A stretch of DNA of 64,000 nt from [Mycobacterium] vasticus (lineage in GTDB: Bacteria > Actinomycetota > Actinomycetes > Mycobacteriales > Mycobacteriaceae), in NCBI RefSeq assembly GCF_020181595.1, contig NZ_CP084028.1, positions 315,749 through 379,748 on the forward strand. The letters run 5' to 3'. The notes beneath the pieces are model-generated. The model had not been told where the DNA came from, searched no databases, and saw nothing but the letters and a program-made list of their open reading frames with translations. Shown here piece after piece: positions 57,288 to 64,000 of this stretch; the first letter of the stretch is position 1, and each line of letters begins with the position of its first letter. Position numbers and translations under genes: made by a program.

Positions 57288-59021
57288 TCAGGCCGGCGCT
57301 GGTTGCCGGCCCCGCACCAGCCTGCCGGGCCGCGCGGCGGTGGGTTTGCCGTTCTCGGCGATGATCTCGCCGGCAACCACCGTCGCGACGTAGCCATCTG
57401 CGGTCTGATCGAGCCGACGCCCGCCGGCGGGCAGGTCGTAGGTGACCACCGGCCTGTGCAGACGCAGGTTCTGGTGATCGATCACGTTGAGGTCGGCCTT
57501 GTAGCCCACCGCGATCCGGCCCCGGTCCGCAAGGCCCGCGACCTGGGCGGGTACGGACGTCAATTCGCGGACCGCCACCTCGACGCTGAGGCGCCCGGAA
57601 GCGCGGTCGCGTGCCCAGTGCGTCAGAACGTAGGTGGGAAAGCTGGAGTCGCAGATCATCCCGTAGTGCGCGCCACCGTCACCGAGGCCCAGCACCACGT
57701 CATCGCGGCGCATCAGGGTGCCGACGGTGTCCAGGGAGTTGTTCTCGAAGTTGGCCAGTGCGTCGAGCAGGATCGCGCGGCCGTCGTCGTCGAGCAGCCG
57801 ATCATAGGCTTCCTCGACGGGGGAGACGCCGCGGGCTTTGGCCCGTGCCGCAATGCTTTTCGCTTCCTCGGGCTCGTAGTCGGCGTCGTCGTCCAGCGGG
57901 AAGGTCCAGTCCCAGGACTGGGCCATGTAGGCGAGCGGATTGGTCGGGACGATACTGGGCGAGTCGGCCAGAATCTGCTGGCGGACCTCGGGTTTGCGCA
58001 TTTCGGCGACGCGCTCGGCCAGTGGCAGGCCCGCGATTCTGCGGTAGCTGGGGTACAGCACGAACGGGTGGATGCTCAAGTCCAGGCCGACCATGAGGCC
58101 GATCGGGCGGGGGAAGACCTGCGCGGTGATCGCGGCGCCGGACCCGTTGGCCGCCTCCACCATGGCCATGGCGTCTTGCCAGAGCGGCGGGCCGGTGTTG
58201 CCGATCAGCAGGCTGAAGGTCACCGACAGACTTGATTCGATTGCCGCGTCGAAAACCTGTTGCAGCACAGGCTGATATGCACCGGCGGGCAGATCGGGGA
58301 CGAACTGGATCAGGCCGCCCCCGCCGTCGGCCAGGCCGCGGCTGATCGCCTGGATCTCGGCGAATGAGGCGTCGTAGCTGGGGATCTGTGAACCGGCTTT
58401 TGTACGGTGGGTCATCAGTCGCGACGACGAGAACCCAAGCGCCCCAGCCTCGGCCGCTTCGCGGGCCAGCCGGCGCATGTGCTCAAGATCCTCTGGAGTT
58501 GCGGGCTCGCGGTCGGCACCGCGCTGGCCCATCACGTAGACCCGCAGCGGTGAATGCGGCAGGAACGCCGCAACGTCGATGTCCCGGTGACGTTGGTCGA
58601 CGGCATCCATGAACTGCGGGAACGTCTCCCAGGTCCACGGCAGGCCGTCGGTCATCACCACACCGGGAATGTCTTCGACGCCGGACATCAGGTCCACCAG
58701 CACGTCGTGGTCGGCCAACCGGCACGGCGCGAAACCCACCCCGCAGTTGCCCATCAACGCGGTCGTCACGCCATGGGCCGACGAGGGATTGAGGCGATCC
58801 GACCAGATCGACTGCCCGTCGTAGTGGGTGTGCAGATCGATGAAACCCGGTGTCACCAGAAGCCCGGTCGCATCGATCACGTGCTGGGCCCCGCCGGCCC
58901 TACCGACCGCCGAACCGATCTCGACGATCACCCCGTCGCGCACCGCGACGTCACCGACGAACGGGCTGCCGCCCAGCCCGTCGACGATCGTCCCGTTTCG
59001 GACGATGAGGTCGAAACTCAC
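57288..59021 (-). CDS. N-acyl-D-amino-acid deacylase-like amidohydrolase
   Basis: A 577-aa metal-dependent hydrolase of the amidohydrolase superfamily. The N-terminal small beta domain (FDLIVRNGTIVDGLGGSPFVGDVAV) leads to the metal motif PGFIDLHTHYDGQ, then HGVTTALMGNCGVGFAP and late GDGGAHYGMICDSSF (His-Asp). The C-terminus FAEGYKADLNVID-type (RIAVGYKADLNVIDHQNLRL) restores the small domain. This layout is that of D-aminoacylases, which release D-amino acids from N-acyl forms. The GTG at 59021 starts MSFDLIVRNG. A true substrate assignment needs biochemical tests. Confidence 0.86.
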   Translation of the reverse strand: MSFDLIVRNGTIVDGLGGSPFVGDVAVRDGVIVEIGSAVGRAGGAQHVIDATGLLVTPGFIDLHTHYDGQSIWSDRLNPSSAHGVTTALMGNCGVGFAPCRLADHDVLVDLMSGVEDIPGVVMTDGLPWTWETFPQFMDAVDQRHRDIDVAAFLPHSPLRVYVMGQRGADREPATPEDLEHMRRLAREAAEAGALGFSSSRLMTHRTKAGSQIPSYDASFAEIQAISRGLADGGGGLIQFVPDLPAGAYQPVLQQVFDAAIESSLSVTFSLLIGNTGPPLWQDAMAMVEAANGSGAAITAQVFPRPIGLMVGLDLSIHPFVLYPSYRRIAGLPLAERVAEMRKPEVRQQILADSPSIVPTNPLAYMAQSWDWTFPLDDDADYEPEEAKSIAARAKARGVSPVEEAYDRLLDDDGRAILLDALANFENNSLDTVGTLMRRDDVVLGLGDGGAHYGMICDSSFPTYVLTHWARDRASGRLSVEVAVRELTSVPAQVAGLADRGRIAVGYKADLNVIDHQNLRLHRPVVTYDLPAGGRRLDQTADGYVATVVAGEIIAENGKPTAARPGRLVRGRQPAPA

Positions 59022-59068
59022 CCAACCAATCTACGACCGTGTCGGCATCTCGTGCCAGGATGGCTGAA

Positions 59069-59446
59069 ATGATCGACCACTTCGGCATCAACTGCACCGA
59101 CTACGCCGCATCGCAGCAGTTCTACGACACGGTGCTGGCCGTACTCGGCTACACCCGGCAGCTCGATTTCGGGCCGGCCATCGGGTACGGCCGCGACGGT
59201 CACCCGGCATTCTGGATCGCCGACGCCGCCGCGGGTGACGCCTCGGGTCCCAACCGGGAGATTCACGTCGCGTTCGCCGCCGCCGACCACGCCCAGGTGC
59301 AGGCGTTCTACGACACCGCACTGGCGCTCGGCGCCGAATCGCTGCACGCCCCGCGACTGTGGCCCGAGTACCACCCCGCCTACTACGGGGCCTTCGTCCG
59401 CGATCCCGACGGCAACAACGTCGAGGCCGTCTGCCACCAGGCGTAG
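59069..59446 (+). CDS. VOC-family (glyoxalase-like) protein
   Basis: A 125-aa vicinal-oxygen-chelate protein made of two beta-alpha-beta-beta-beta units: IDHFGINCTDYAASQQFYDTVLAVLGY, then AFVRDPDGNNVEAVC (end motif with Glu). His in IDHFGIN and in REIHVAFAA, plus the final Glu, are possible metal ligands. The start was chosen at ATG 59069, with AGGA eight bases upstream; ATG 59060 is possible. It is followed 11 bp later by the DinB-like gene. Substrate unknown. Confidence 0.82.
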   Translation: MIDHFGINCTDYAASQQFYDTVLAVLGYTRQLDFGPAIGYGRDGHPAFWIADAAAGDASGPNREIHVAFAAADHAQVQAFYDTALALGAESLHAPRLWPEYHPAYYGAFVRDPDGNNVEAVCHQA

Positions 59447-59457
59447 CGTCAGCCGGT

Positions 59458-59979
59458 ATGACCGGTACCGACCCGACGGTGGCCCTGCGGGATCTTCTCC
59501 GTGACGCGTTCACCCGGCTGATCGAGCACAGCGACGCAGTCACCGACGGACTCACCGAGGAGGTGGCCCGGTACCGGCCGACGCCGAAGGCCAACAGCAT
59601 CGCGTGGCTGGTGTGGCACAGCGCCCGGGTGCAGGACATCCAGGTGGCCCAGGTCGCAGGCGTCGAGCAGGCCTGGACCCGCGACGGCTGGGTGGGCCGG
59701 TTCGCCCTTGACCTGCCGCCCGATGACAGCGGGTACGGCCACGGCCCGGCCGAAGTCGCCAAGGTCGAAGCACCCGCGGAACTGCTGGCCGGCTATTACC
59801 GCGGCGTGCACCAGCTGACGCTGGACTACCTCGACGGTGTCACCGCCGACGAGCTGGCCCGGGTCGTCGACACCCACTGGGACCCGCCCGTCACCGCCGG
59901 TGTGCGGCTGGTCAGCGTCATCGACGACTGCGCCCAGCACCTGGGTCAGGCCGCGTATCTACGGGGCCTGCAGGACTGA
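59458..59979 (+). CDS. DinB-superfamily (DUF664/mycothiol-dependent type) protein
   Basis: A 173-aa four-helix bundle of the DinB superfamily. Metal-binding His are in AWLVWHSARVQD, the middle helix GVHQLTLDYL, and DDCAQHLGQAAYLRGLQD near the C-terminus (H-x3-YLRG typical of DinB). Many relatives in actinobacteria use mycothiol as a cofactor in detoxification, so a thiol-dependent transferase or isomerase is plausible. ATG 59458 is close after the VOC gene, so the two may be co-transcribed. Confidence 0.82.
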   Translation: MTGTDPTVALRDLLRDAFTRLIEHSDAVTDGLTEEVARYRPTPKANSIAWLVWHSARVQDIQVAQVAGVEQAWTRDGWVGRFALDLPPDDSGYGHGPAEVAKVEAPAELLAGYYRGVHQLTLDYLDGVTADELARVVDTHWDPPVTAGVRLVSVIDDCAQHLGQAAYLRGLQD

Positions 59980-60038
59980 CTTGACACCTGTCGAGACCCG
60001 GTGCGATCCGGATCACAAACCGGACTAGCATTGCGCCC

Positions 60039-61559
60039 ATGACCACCACGAATCCAGCCCCCACCTTCTCGGGCACCGACACCGTGCTCAACCCCGCCAG
60101 CGGTGAGGTCGCCGGCGAGGTGCGTTGGACCGATGCGTCAGACGTCGAAGGCATTGCCACCGGCCTGCGCGCCGCCCAGCGCGAATGGGAGCGCCGCGGC
60201 GCCAAGAGCCGGGCCAAGGTGCTGTCCCGTTTCGCGATCTGGCTGGGCGACAACCGCGACGAGATCGAGAAGCTGCTGATCGCCGAGACCGGCAAGTCCA
60301 GCACCGACGCCGCCCAGGAGGTGCCGCTGCTGATCATGATCCTGTCGTACGTGATCAAGGTGATGGGCGACGCGGTGGCGCCCGAGGTCCGCCCGGCTTC
60401 GCTGCCGGTGATGGCGATCAAGAAGATCGCCATCCACTTCCGGCCGCGCCCGGTGGTCGGCGTGATCGCGCCGTGGAACTACCCGGTGGCCAACGCACTC
60501 ATGGATGCCATCGGCGCGCTGGCGGCCGGCTGCGCGGTGCTGCTCAAGCCGTCCGAGCAGACCCCGCTCACCGCCGAGCTGCTGGTCCAGGGCTGGCAGG
60601 CCGCCGGCGGCCCGGACGTGTTCGCGGTGGTTCAGGGCGCCCGCGAGGTCGCTGAAGCGGTGATCGACAACTCCGACTACGTGCAGTTCACCGGCTCCAC
60701 CGCCACCGGCCGCAAGGTCGCCGAGCGGGCCGCGAGCCGGCTGGTGCCCTACAGCCTGGAACTGGGCGGCAAAGACCCGATGATCGTCTGCGAGGACGCT
60801 GACATCGACCTGGCCGCGCACGCCGCGGTCTGGGGCGCGATGTTCAACGCCGGTCAGACCTGCGTGTCCGTCGAGCGGGTGTATGTGCTCGACGCCGTCT
60901 ACGACAAGTTCGTCGCCGCGGTGGTCCGCGACGTGGAGGCGCTGGAGATGGGCTCCGGTGAGGGGAAGCACTTCGGGTCGCTGATCAGCGATGCGCAGCT
61001 GGCCATCGCCGAGCGCCACGTCAACGAGGCGGTCGCCGCCGGGGCGCGTGCGCTGACCGGCGGTAAGCGTGCGGCGGGTCCGGGTGCCTTCTTCGAGCCC
61101 ACCGTGCTTGTCGACGTCGATCACTCGATGGCCTGCATGACCGAGGAGACCTTCGGCCCGACGCTGCCGATCATGAAGGTCAGCAGCGTCGACGAGGCGA
61201 TCCGGCTCGCCAACGACAGCGTCTACGGGCTGAGCGCCTCGGTGTTCTCCCGCGATGTCGCTCGGGCCAAAGACATTGCCCTGCAACTGGATTGTGGAGC
61301 GGTGAACGTCAACGACGTGATCTCCAACCTGATGTGCACCACGGCGCCGATGGGCGGCTGGAAGACCTCGGGTATCGGCGCGCGGTTCGGCGGCGTCGAC
61401 GGAATCCGCAAGTTCTGCCGGCAGGAGACCGTCGTCGCGCCGCGTACCAACGTGGGGGCCGGCGGCAACTACTACCACAATTCTCTCAAGGCACTGGCGC
61501 GGATGAACGGGCTGATGACCCGGATGGCGCTGGCGCGTCCGCGCCGCACCGCCAAATAG
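60039..61559 (+). CDS. aldehyde dehydrogenase (succinate-semialdehyde-type)
   Basis: A 506-aa ALDH with general base Glu241 in ELGGKDP, catalytic Cys275 in GQTCVSVER, and cofactor motif FTGSTATG. Comparison with known sequences from memory places it near mycobacterial broad-range or succinate-semialdehyde dehydrogenases; substrate specificity cannot be set from sequence. ATG 60039 lies in a 59-bp gap after DinB. The stop TAG overlaps the start of the following membrane-protein gene by one base. Confidence 0.87.
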   Translation: MTTTNPAPTFSGTDTVLNPASGEVAGEVRWTDASDVEGIATGLRAAQREWERRGAKSRAKVLSRFAIWLGDNRDEIEKLLIAETGKSSTDAAQEVPLLIMILSYVIKVMGDAVAPEVRPASLPVMAIKKIAIHFRPRPVVGVIAPWNYPVANALMDAIGALAAGCAVLLKPSEQTPLTAELLVQGWQAAGGPDVFAVVQGAREVAEAVIDNSDYVQFTGSTATGRKVAERAASRLVPYSLELGGKDPMIVCEDADIDLAAHAAVWGAMFNAGQTCVSVERVYVLDAVYDKFVAAVVRDVEALEMGSGEGKHFGSLISDAQLAIAERHVNEAVAAGARALTGGKRAAGPGAFFEPTVLVDVDHSMACMTEETFGPTLPIMKVSSVDEAIRLANDSVYGLSASVFSRDVARAKDIALQLDCGAVNVNDVISNLMCTTAPMGGWKTSGIGARFGGVDGIRKFCRQETVVAPRTNVGAGGNYYHNSLKALARMNGLMTRMALARPRRTAK

Positions 61560-62392
61560 TGCGTGCGCTGACGGCGGCGCTGTTCTGGTTGCTGGCCACC
61601 GTGAGTCTGGCGGCCGCGGTGCCGACCGCGTGGGCGCAGTACAACCTGATCGACGGTGACGGCTATGCGCGCCTTGCCGAACGGGCCGCCGGCCAGCCGG
61701 GTCTGCAGGACGCGGTCGCGGCCGAACTCAGCGCCCAGGCCGTGCAGTTGATCCGCGGCGCGGGTTTCTCCGTCGACCCGTCATCGGTGCGGCGGGCGGC
61801 TCGCGAATACACCGCCGGGCCGTCGTTTCCGACGCAGTTCGTCCGCGTCAACCGGGACGGGCACGCGTGGCTGCTCAACGTCGGCGACCCCGGGCCCTGG
61901 GAGATCGACGTGGCGCCGATGCTGCGCGACGACGCGTTCGCCCAACTGCTGTCGGACTACCCGGTCACGGTGCCCGCCTCGATGACGGTGCCGTTGACAT
62001 CGACCTCGACGGAGGTGATACGCCCCGCCGGACTGCACCGGCTTCCGGTGTGGGGACCGATGCTCAGCGTGGTGCTGGCCGCAATGACCGGGTTGTGCGC
62101 CGTATGCACCCTGGTCGGCGCGCGTCATCGCGGGCGGGCCTTGGCCGGTCTGGGTGTCTCGGCACTGCTGGTGGGGGCCGGCGCCTGGTCGGTGATAGAA
62201 GTGGGGCGGCGCTACCTCGACCAGCTGCTCAACCAGGCCACCGGCGACATTCGCCGGATCGCCGACGCCATGGTGGACGCCGCCGAGGGCAGCCTGCATC
62301 TGTGGCTGAGCCTCACGCTGGCGACCGGCGGGGCGCTGGTGCTGGTGGGCGTGGGTGTCGCGCTCATGGGTGGGCTGCGCAAGTCCAAATAG
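61559..62392 (+). CDS. two- to three-TM membrane protein with periplasmic domain
   Basis: A 277-aa protein. The N-terminus RALTAALFWLLATVSLAAAVPTAWA is a signal/anchor helix. An external alpha-helical region of about 130 residues follows (starting YNLIDGDGYARLAERAAGQPGLQDAVAAEL), then helices LSVVLAAMTGLCAVCTLVG, RGRALAGLGVSALLVGAG and LWLSLTLATGGALVLVGVGVALMG. No named family was recognised. GTG 61559 overlaps the ALDH stop (TAGTG), so the gene is coupled to it. The role is unknown. Confidence 0.7.
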   Translation: MRALTAALFWLLATVSLAAAVPTAWAQYNLIDGDGYARLAERAAGQPGLQDAVAAELSAQAVQLIRGAGFSVDPSSVRRAAREYTAGPSFPTQFVRVNRDGHAWLLNVGDPGPWEIDVAPMLRDDAFAQLLSDYPVTVPASMTVPLTSTSTEVIRPAGLHRLPVWGPMLSVVLAAMTGLCAVCTLVGARHRGRALAGLGVSALLVGAGAWSVIEVGRRYLDQLLNQATGDIRRIADAMVDAAEGSLHLWLSLTLATGGALVLVGVGVALMGGLRKSK

Positions 62393-62405
62393 CCACCCAA
62401 AGACA

Positions 62406-62425
62406 TGTCGACTGAACGATCGACA
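62406..62425. promoter_or_regulatory. small inverted repeat TGTCGA-N8-TCGACA
   Basis: Perfect 6-bp arms (62406-62411 and 62420-62425), in the 91-bp gap between the two membrane-protein genes, about 60 bp before the second one. It may be an operator or chance; no regulator is adjacent. Confidence 0.25.
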
Positions 62426-62483
62426 CCCGTGGGCCGCGCTGATTGCCATAATTGACGATCAACCACGGGAGGTTGACACGTCC

Positions 62484-63584
62484 ATGAGCAAGCCCGACAC
62501 GGCACGATTCGACTTCCGGCCGCACCATGCGATGTGTGCCCTGGCCGTGTTGTGGGTGGTGCTGGCGCTGCTCACCTGGCCGGGTATCGGCTGCTGGTTC
62601 GCCGCCGCGGCCTACCTCTGCGCTTGGGCATACACCCGCCACCACCAGACCGTCTGGCCGGCCGACGTCCAGGCGGCGTGCGCGAACCGCGGCTGGGCGC
62701 TACCGCGTGACGAGCCGGCCCCGGACGACCGCAATCCCCCGATCCCGTTTCGCCCCATGACGATTGCCGAACTGTACGCCGGCGTCGTCAAGATCGTGTG
62801 GCGGAACTGGCCGACGCTGATCGGAGTACCCGCAGTCATTCTCACCGGCCTGGTGGTGGCACTGGTCGCAGCCACCCAGACTGTCGAGAAGGTCATGGGT
62901 TCACCGCAGCTGGCCGGCATGGTCGTCGGCGGCGGCGGGGATCTGCGCCCCGGTGCGGTCGCACTGATCGTGGTGGTGGCCTTGGCGTTCCTCGCAGCCA
63001 TGCTGCCCGGTGACGGGCTGATGATCAGCATCGCCACCAAGGGAGCCGACTGTGCGGTGCGTGGCGAGCCGATCCGATTCGACGAGATGTTTCACCGTGC
63101 CAAGCGACGCAAGTATGCGGTCGGCCGGTTGACCGGCACCTACTACCTGATCTTGACGGCCATGCTGGTGGTTCAGGTCGTCGCGGCTTCCAGCGTGTTC
63201 TACACCGCCCTGGTGCCCACGCTGGTGATCGGTGGCCTGGTGTCGGTGTTCGTCTCCATTCTGCTGTGCCTGTCGCCGGTGGTGCTGGTTCTCGAAAAGC
63301 GTGGAGTCGCAGACTCATTCCGGCGTTCGATCGAGATCTGCCGGCCGGCTGTGGGACGAGTCATCGCGATCAACCTGGTGTGGATCGTCGCCGTGACGCC
63401 GGTGGTGGTGTTGTCGGTGCTGTTCCCCACGGTCACCCCGGCGGTGGTCCTCGTCGTCGTGCCGGTGGTGTTCGGCGTGGTCCGCTGCCTGCAGATGCTG
63501 GTCTACGCCGACCTGCGTATGCGCCAGGACAACTACGGGCAGGAACTACGTACCGCGTGGGCCCGCAACACCGGGGCCGGGTAA
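62484..63584 (+). CDS. polytopic membrane protein of unknown function
   Basis: A 366-aa protein with an N-terminal region of two helices (ALAVLWVVLALLTW, IGCWFAAAAYLCAW). A soluble link (TRHHQTVWPADVQAACANRGWALP, IPFRPMTIAELYAGVVKIVWRN) follows, then about five further helices. The pattern (conserved PMTIxELYxGVVxIVWRNWPTLxG, and LEKRGVADSFRRSIEICRP in a late loop) resembles the glycerophosphoryl-diester-phosphodiesterase membrane domain (DUF7544/GDPDase membrane-like) family of actinobacterial proteins. The assignment is tentative. A GGGAGG site precedes ATG 62484 at a slightly long distance. Confidence 0.65.
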   Translation: MSKPDTARFDFRPHHAMCALAVLWVVLALLTWPGIGCWFAAAAYLCAWAYTRHHQTVWPADVQAACANRGWALPRDEPAPDDRNPPIPFRPMTIAELYAGVVKIVWRNWPTLIGVPAVILTGLVVALVAATQTVEKVMGSPQLAGMVVGGGGDLRPGAVALIVVVALAFLAAMLPGDGLMISIATKGADCAVRGEPIRFDEMFHRAKRRKYAVGRLTGTYYLILTAMLVVQVVAASSVFYTALVPTLVIGGLVSVFVSILLCLSPVVLVLEKRGVADSFRRSIEICRPAVGRVIAINLVWIVAVTPVVVLSVLFPTVTPAVVLVVVPVVFGVVRCLQMLVYADLRMRQDNYGQELRTAWARNTGAG

Positions 63585-63587
63585 CGC

Positions 63588-64000
63588 TCAGCCCTTGCCG
63601 CCCAGCATCCGCCACAGGAACGAGAAACTCAGCGCGGACTTGAACGCCGCTTGGGCGTTGTCGGCGGCACCGCCGTGGCCACCCTCGATGTTCTCGTAGT
63701 AGGCGACTCGGTGACCGGCGTCATGCAATGCGGCGGCCATCTTGCGGGCATGCCCCGGGTGAACGCGGTCGTCGCGGGTGGAGGTGGTGAGCAGCACCGG
63801 CGGGTAGTCACGTGAATCCGAAATATTCTGGTACGGAGAGTATTTGGAGATGAACTCCCAGTCCTGGGGGTTGTCCGGGTCGCCGTACTCGGCGACCCAG
63901 GACGCACCGGCGAGCAACAGGTGGTAGCGGCGCATGTCCAACAGCGGTACCTGGCAGACCAGTGCGCCGAACAGCTCGGGATAGGCGGTGAGCATGATGC
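63588..64000 (-). CDS. prolyl oligopeptidase family protein, C-terminal part
   Basis: The C-terminal ~137 residues of an S9-family serine peptidase; the gene runs off the right edge. Visible parts are LFGALVCQVPLLDMRRYHLL, WEFISKYSPYQNI, the catalytic Asp region TRDDRVHPGHARKMAAALH, and the catalytic His in ENIEGGHGGAAD. The nucleophile Ser should lie upstream in the missing part. In M. tuberculosis a prolyl oligopeptidase (Rv0457c) lies beside an aldehyde dehydrogenase (Rv0458), and here too an ALDH is nearby. The ATG at 63995 is only an internal Met and not a real start. Confidence 0.86.
   Translation of the reverse strand, partial: IMLTAYPELFGALVCQVPLLDMRRYHLLLAGASWVAEYGDPDNPQDWEFISKYSPYQNISDSRDYPPVLLTTSTRDDRVHPGHARKMAAALHDAGHRVAYYENIEGGHGGAADNAQAAFKSALSFSFLWRMLGGKG

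Overview
The window is a high-GC chromosomal segment from a mycobacterium, probably a Mycolicibacterium-type environmental or rapid-growing species. The evidence is gene content and order. A backbone of genes follows the Mycobacterium tuberculosis Rv0418-Rv0440 order: lpqL, Rv0421c, thiD, thiC, Rv0424c, ctpH, Rv0426c, xthA, Rv0428c, def, Rv0430, virR, sodC, Rv0433, Rv0434, Rv0435c, pssA, psd, moeA, Rv0439c, groEL2. F420-type and mycofactocin-type oxidoreductases and a PGRS glycine-repeat protein fit the same assignment. Names were assigned by recognising the translated proteins; no database search was run. No transposase, integrase, tRNA, rRNA or CRISPR array was seen.

Layout. 0.1-5.6 kb: a lipoprotein aminopeptidase, then a lineage-specific insert (tandem-domain TetR regulator, Baeyer-Villiger-type monooxygenase, FabH-like synthase). 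5.6-8.8 kb: a leftward thiamine operon (thiC-thiD-hydrolase) under a TPP riboswitch. 9-12 kb: an insert with an MFS exporter, a DoxX protein behind two MarR-type operators, and an M-box (Mg2+) riboswitch followed by two very short genes. 12-23 kb: the conserved backbone (CtpH P-type ATPase, XthA, Def, VirR, SodC, a YbdK-type ligase, a Lon-N protein). 23.3-32.3 kb: a catabolic insert of three mycofactocin-type SDRs, a P450, an aldehyde dehydrogenase, a double CMD protein, two TetR regulators with visible palindromic operators, a deazaflavin-dependent reductase and a VOC-SRPBCC fusion. 32.3-38.8 kb: backbone again (Cdc48-like AAA ATPase, divergent secreted chorismate mutase, pssA-psd phospholipid genes, moeA, an SDR). 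38.9-49.4 kb: PH-domain membrane proteins, a helicase, an M24-like protein, and groEL2 with a CIRCE element, with three toxin-antitoxin pairs and an MBL-CobU fusion around it. 49.5-53.1 kb: a 1222-aa PGRS protein carrying a Sec signal peptide instead of a PE domain. 53.4-64 kb: a large LuxR/AAA regulator, metabolic enzymes (aldo/keto reductase, D-aminoacylase-like amidohydrolase, VOC, DinB, aldehyde dehydrogenase), two membrane proteins and the C-terminal part of a prolyl oligopeptidase that leaves the window.

The genes most likely to work together are the thiamine operon, the pssA-psd pair, the P450/SDR/ALDH island (oxidation of a hydroxylated substrate to aldehyde or ketone and then to acid, with mycofactocin-dependent SDRs), and the M-box unit lying tail to tail with the ctpH operon. 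The features that seem least described are the Sec-type PGRS protein, the M-box small genes, the P450/SDR island with its shared operators, and the divergent CATG start pair at 34463-34466.
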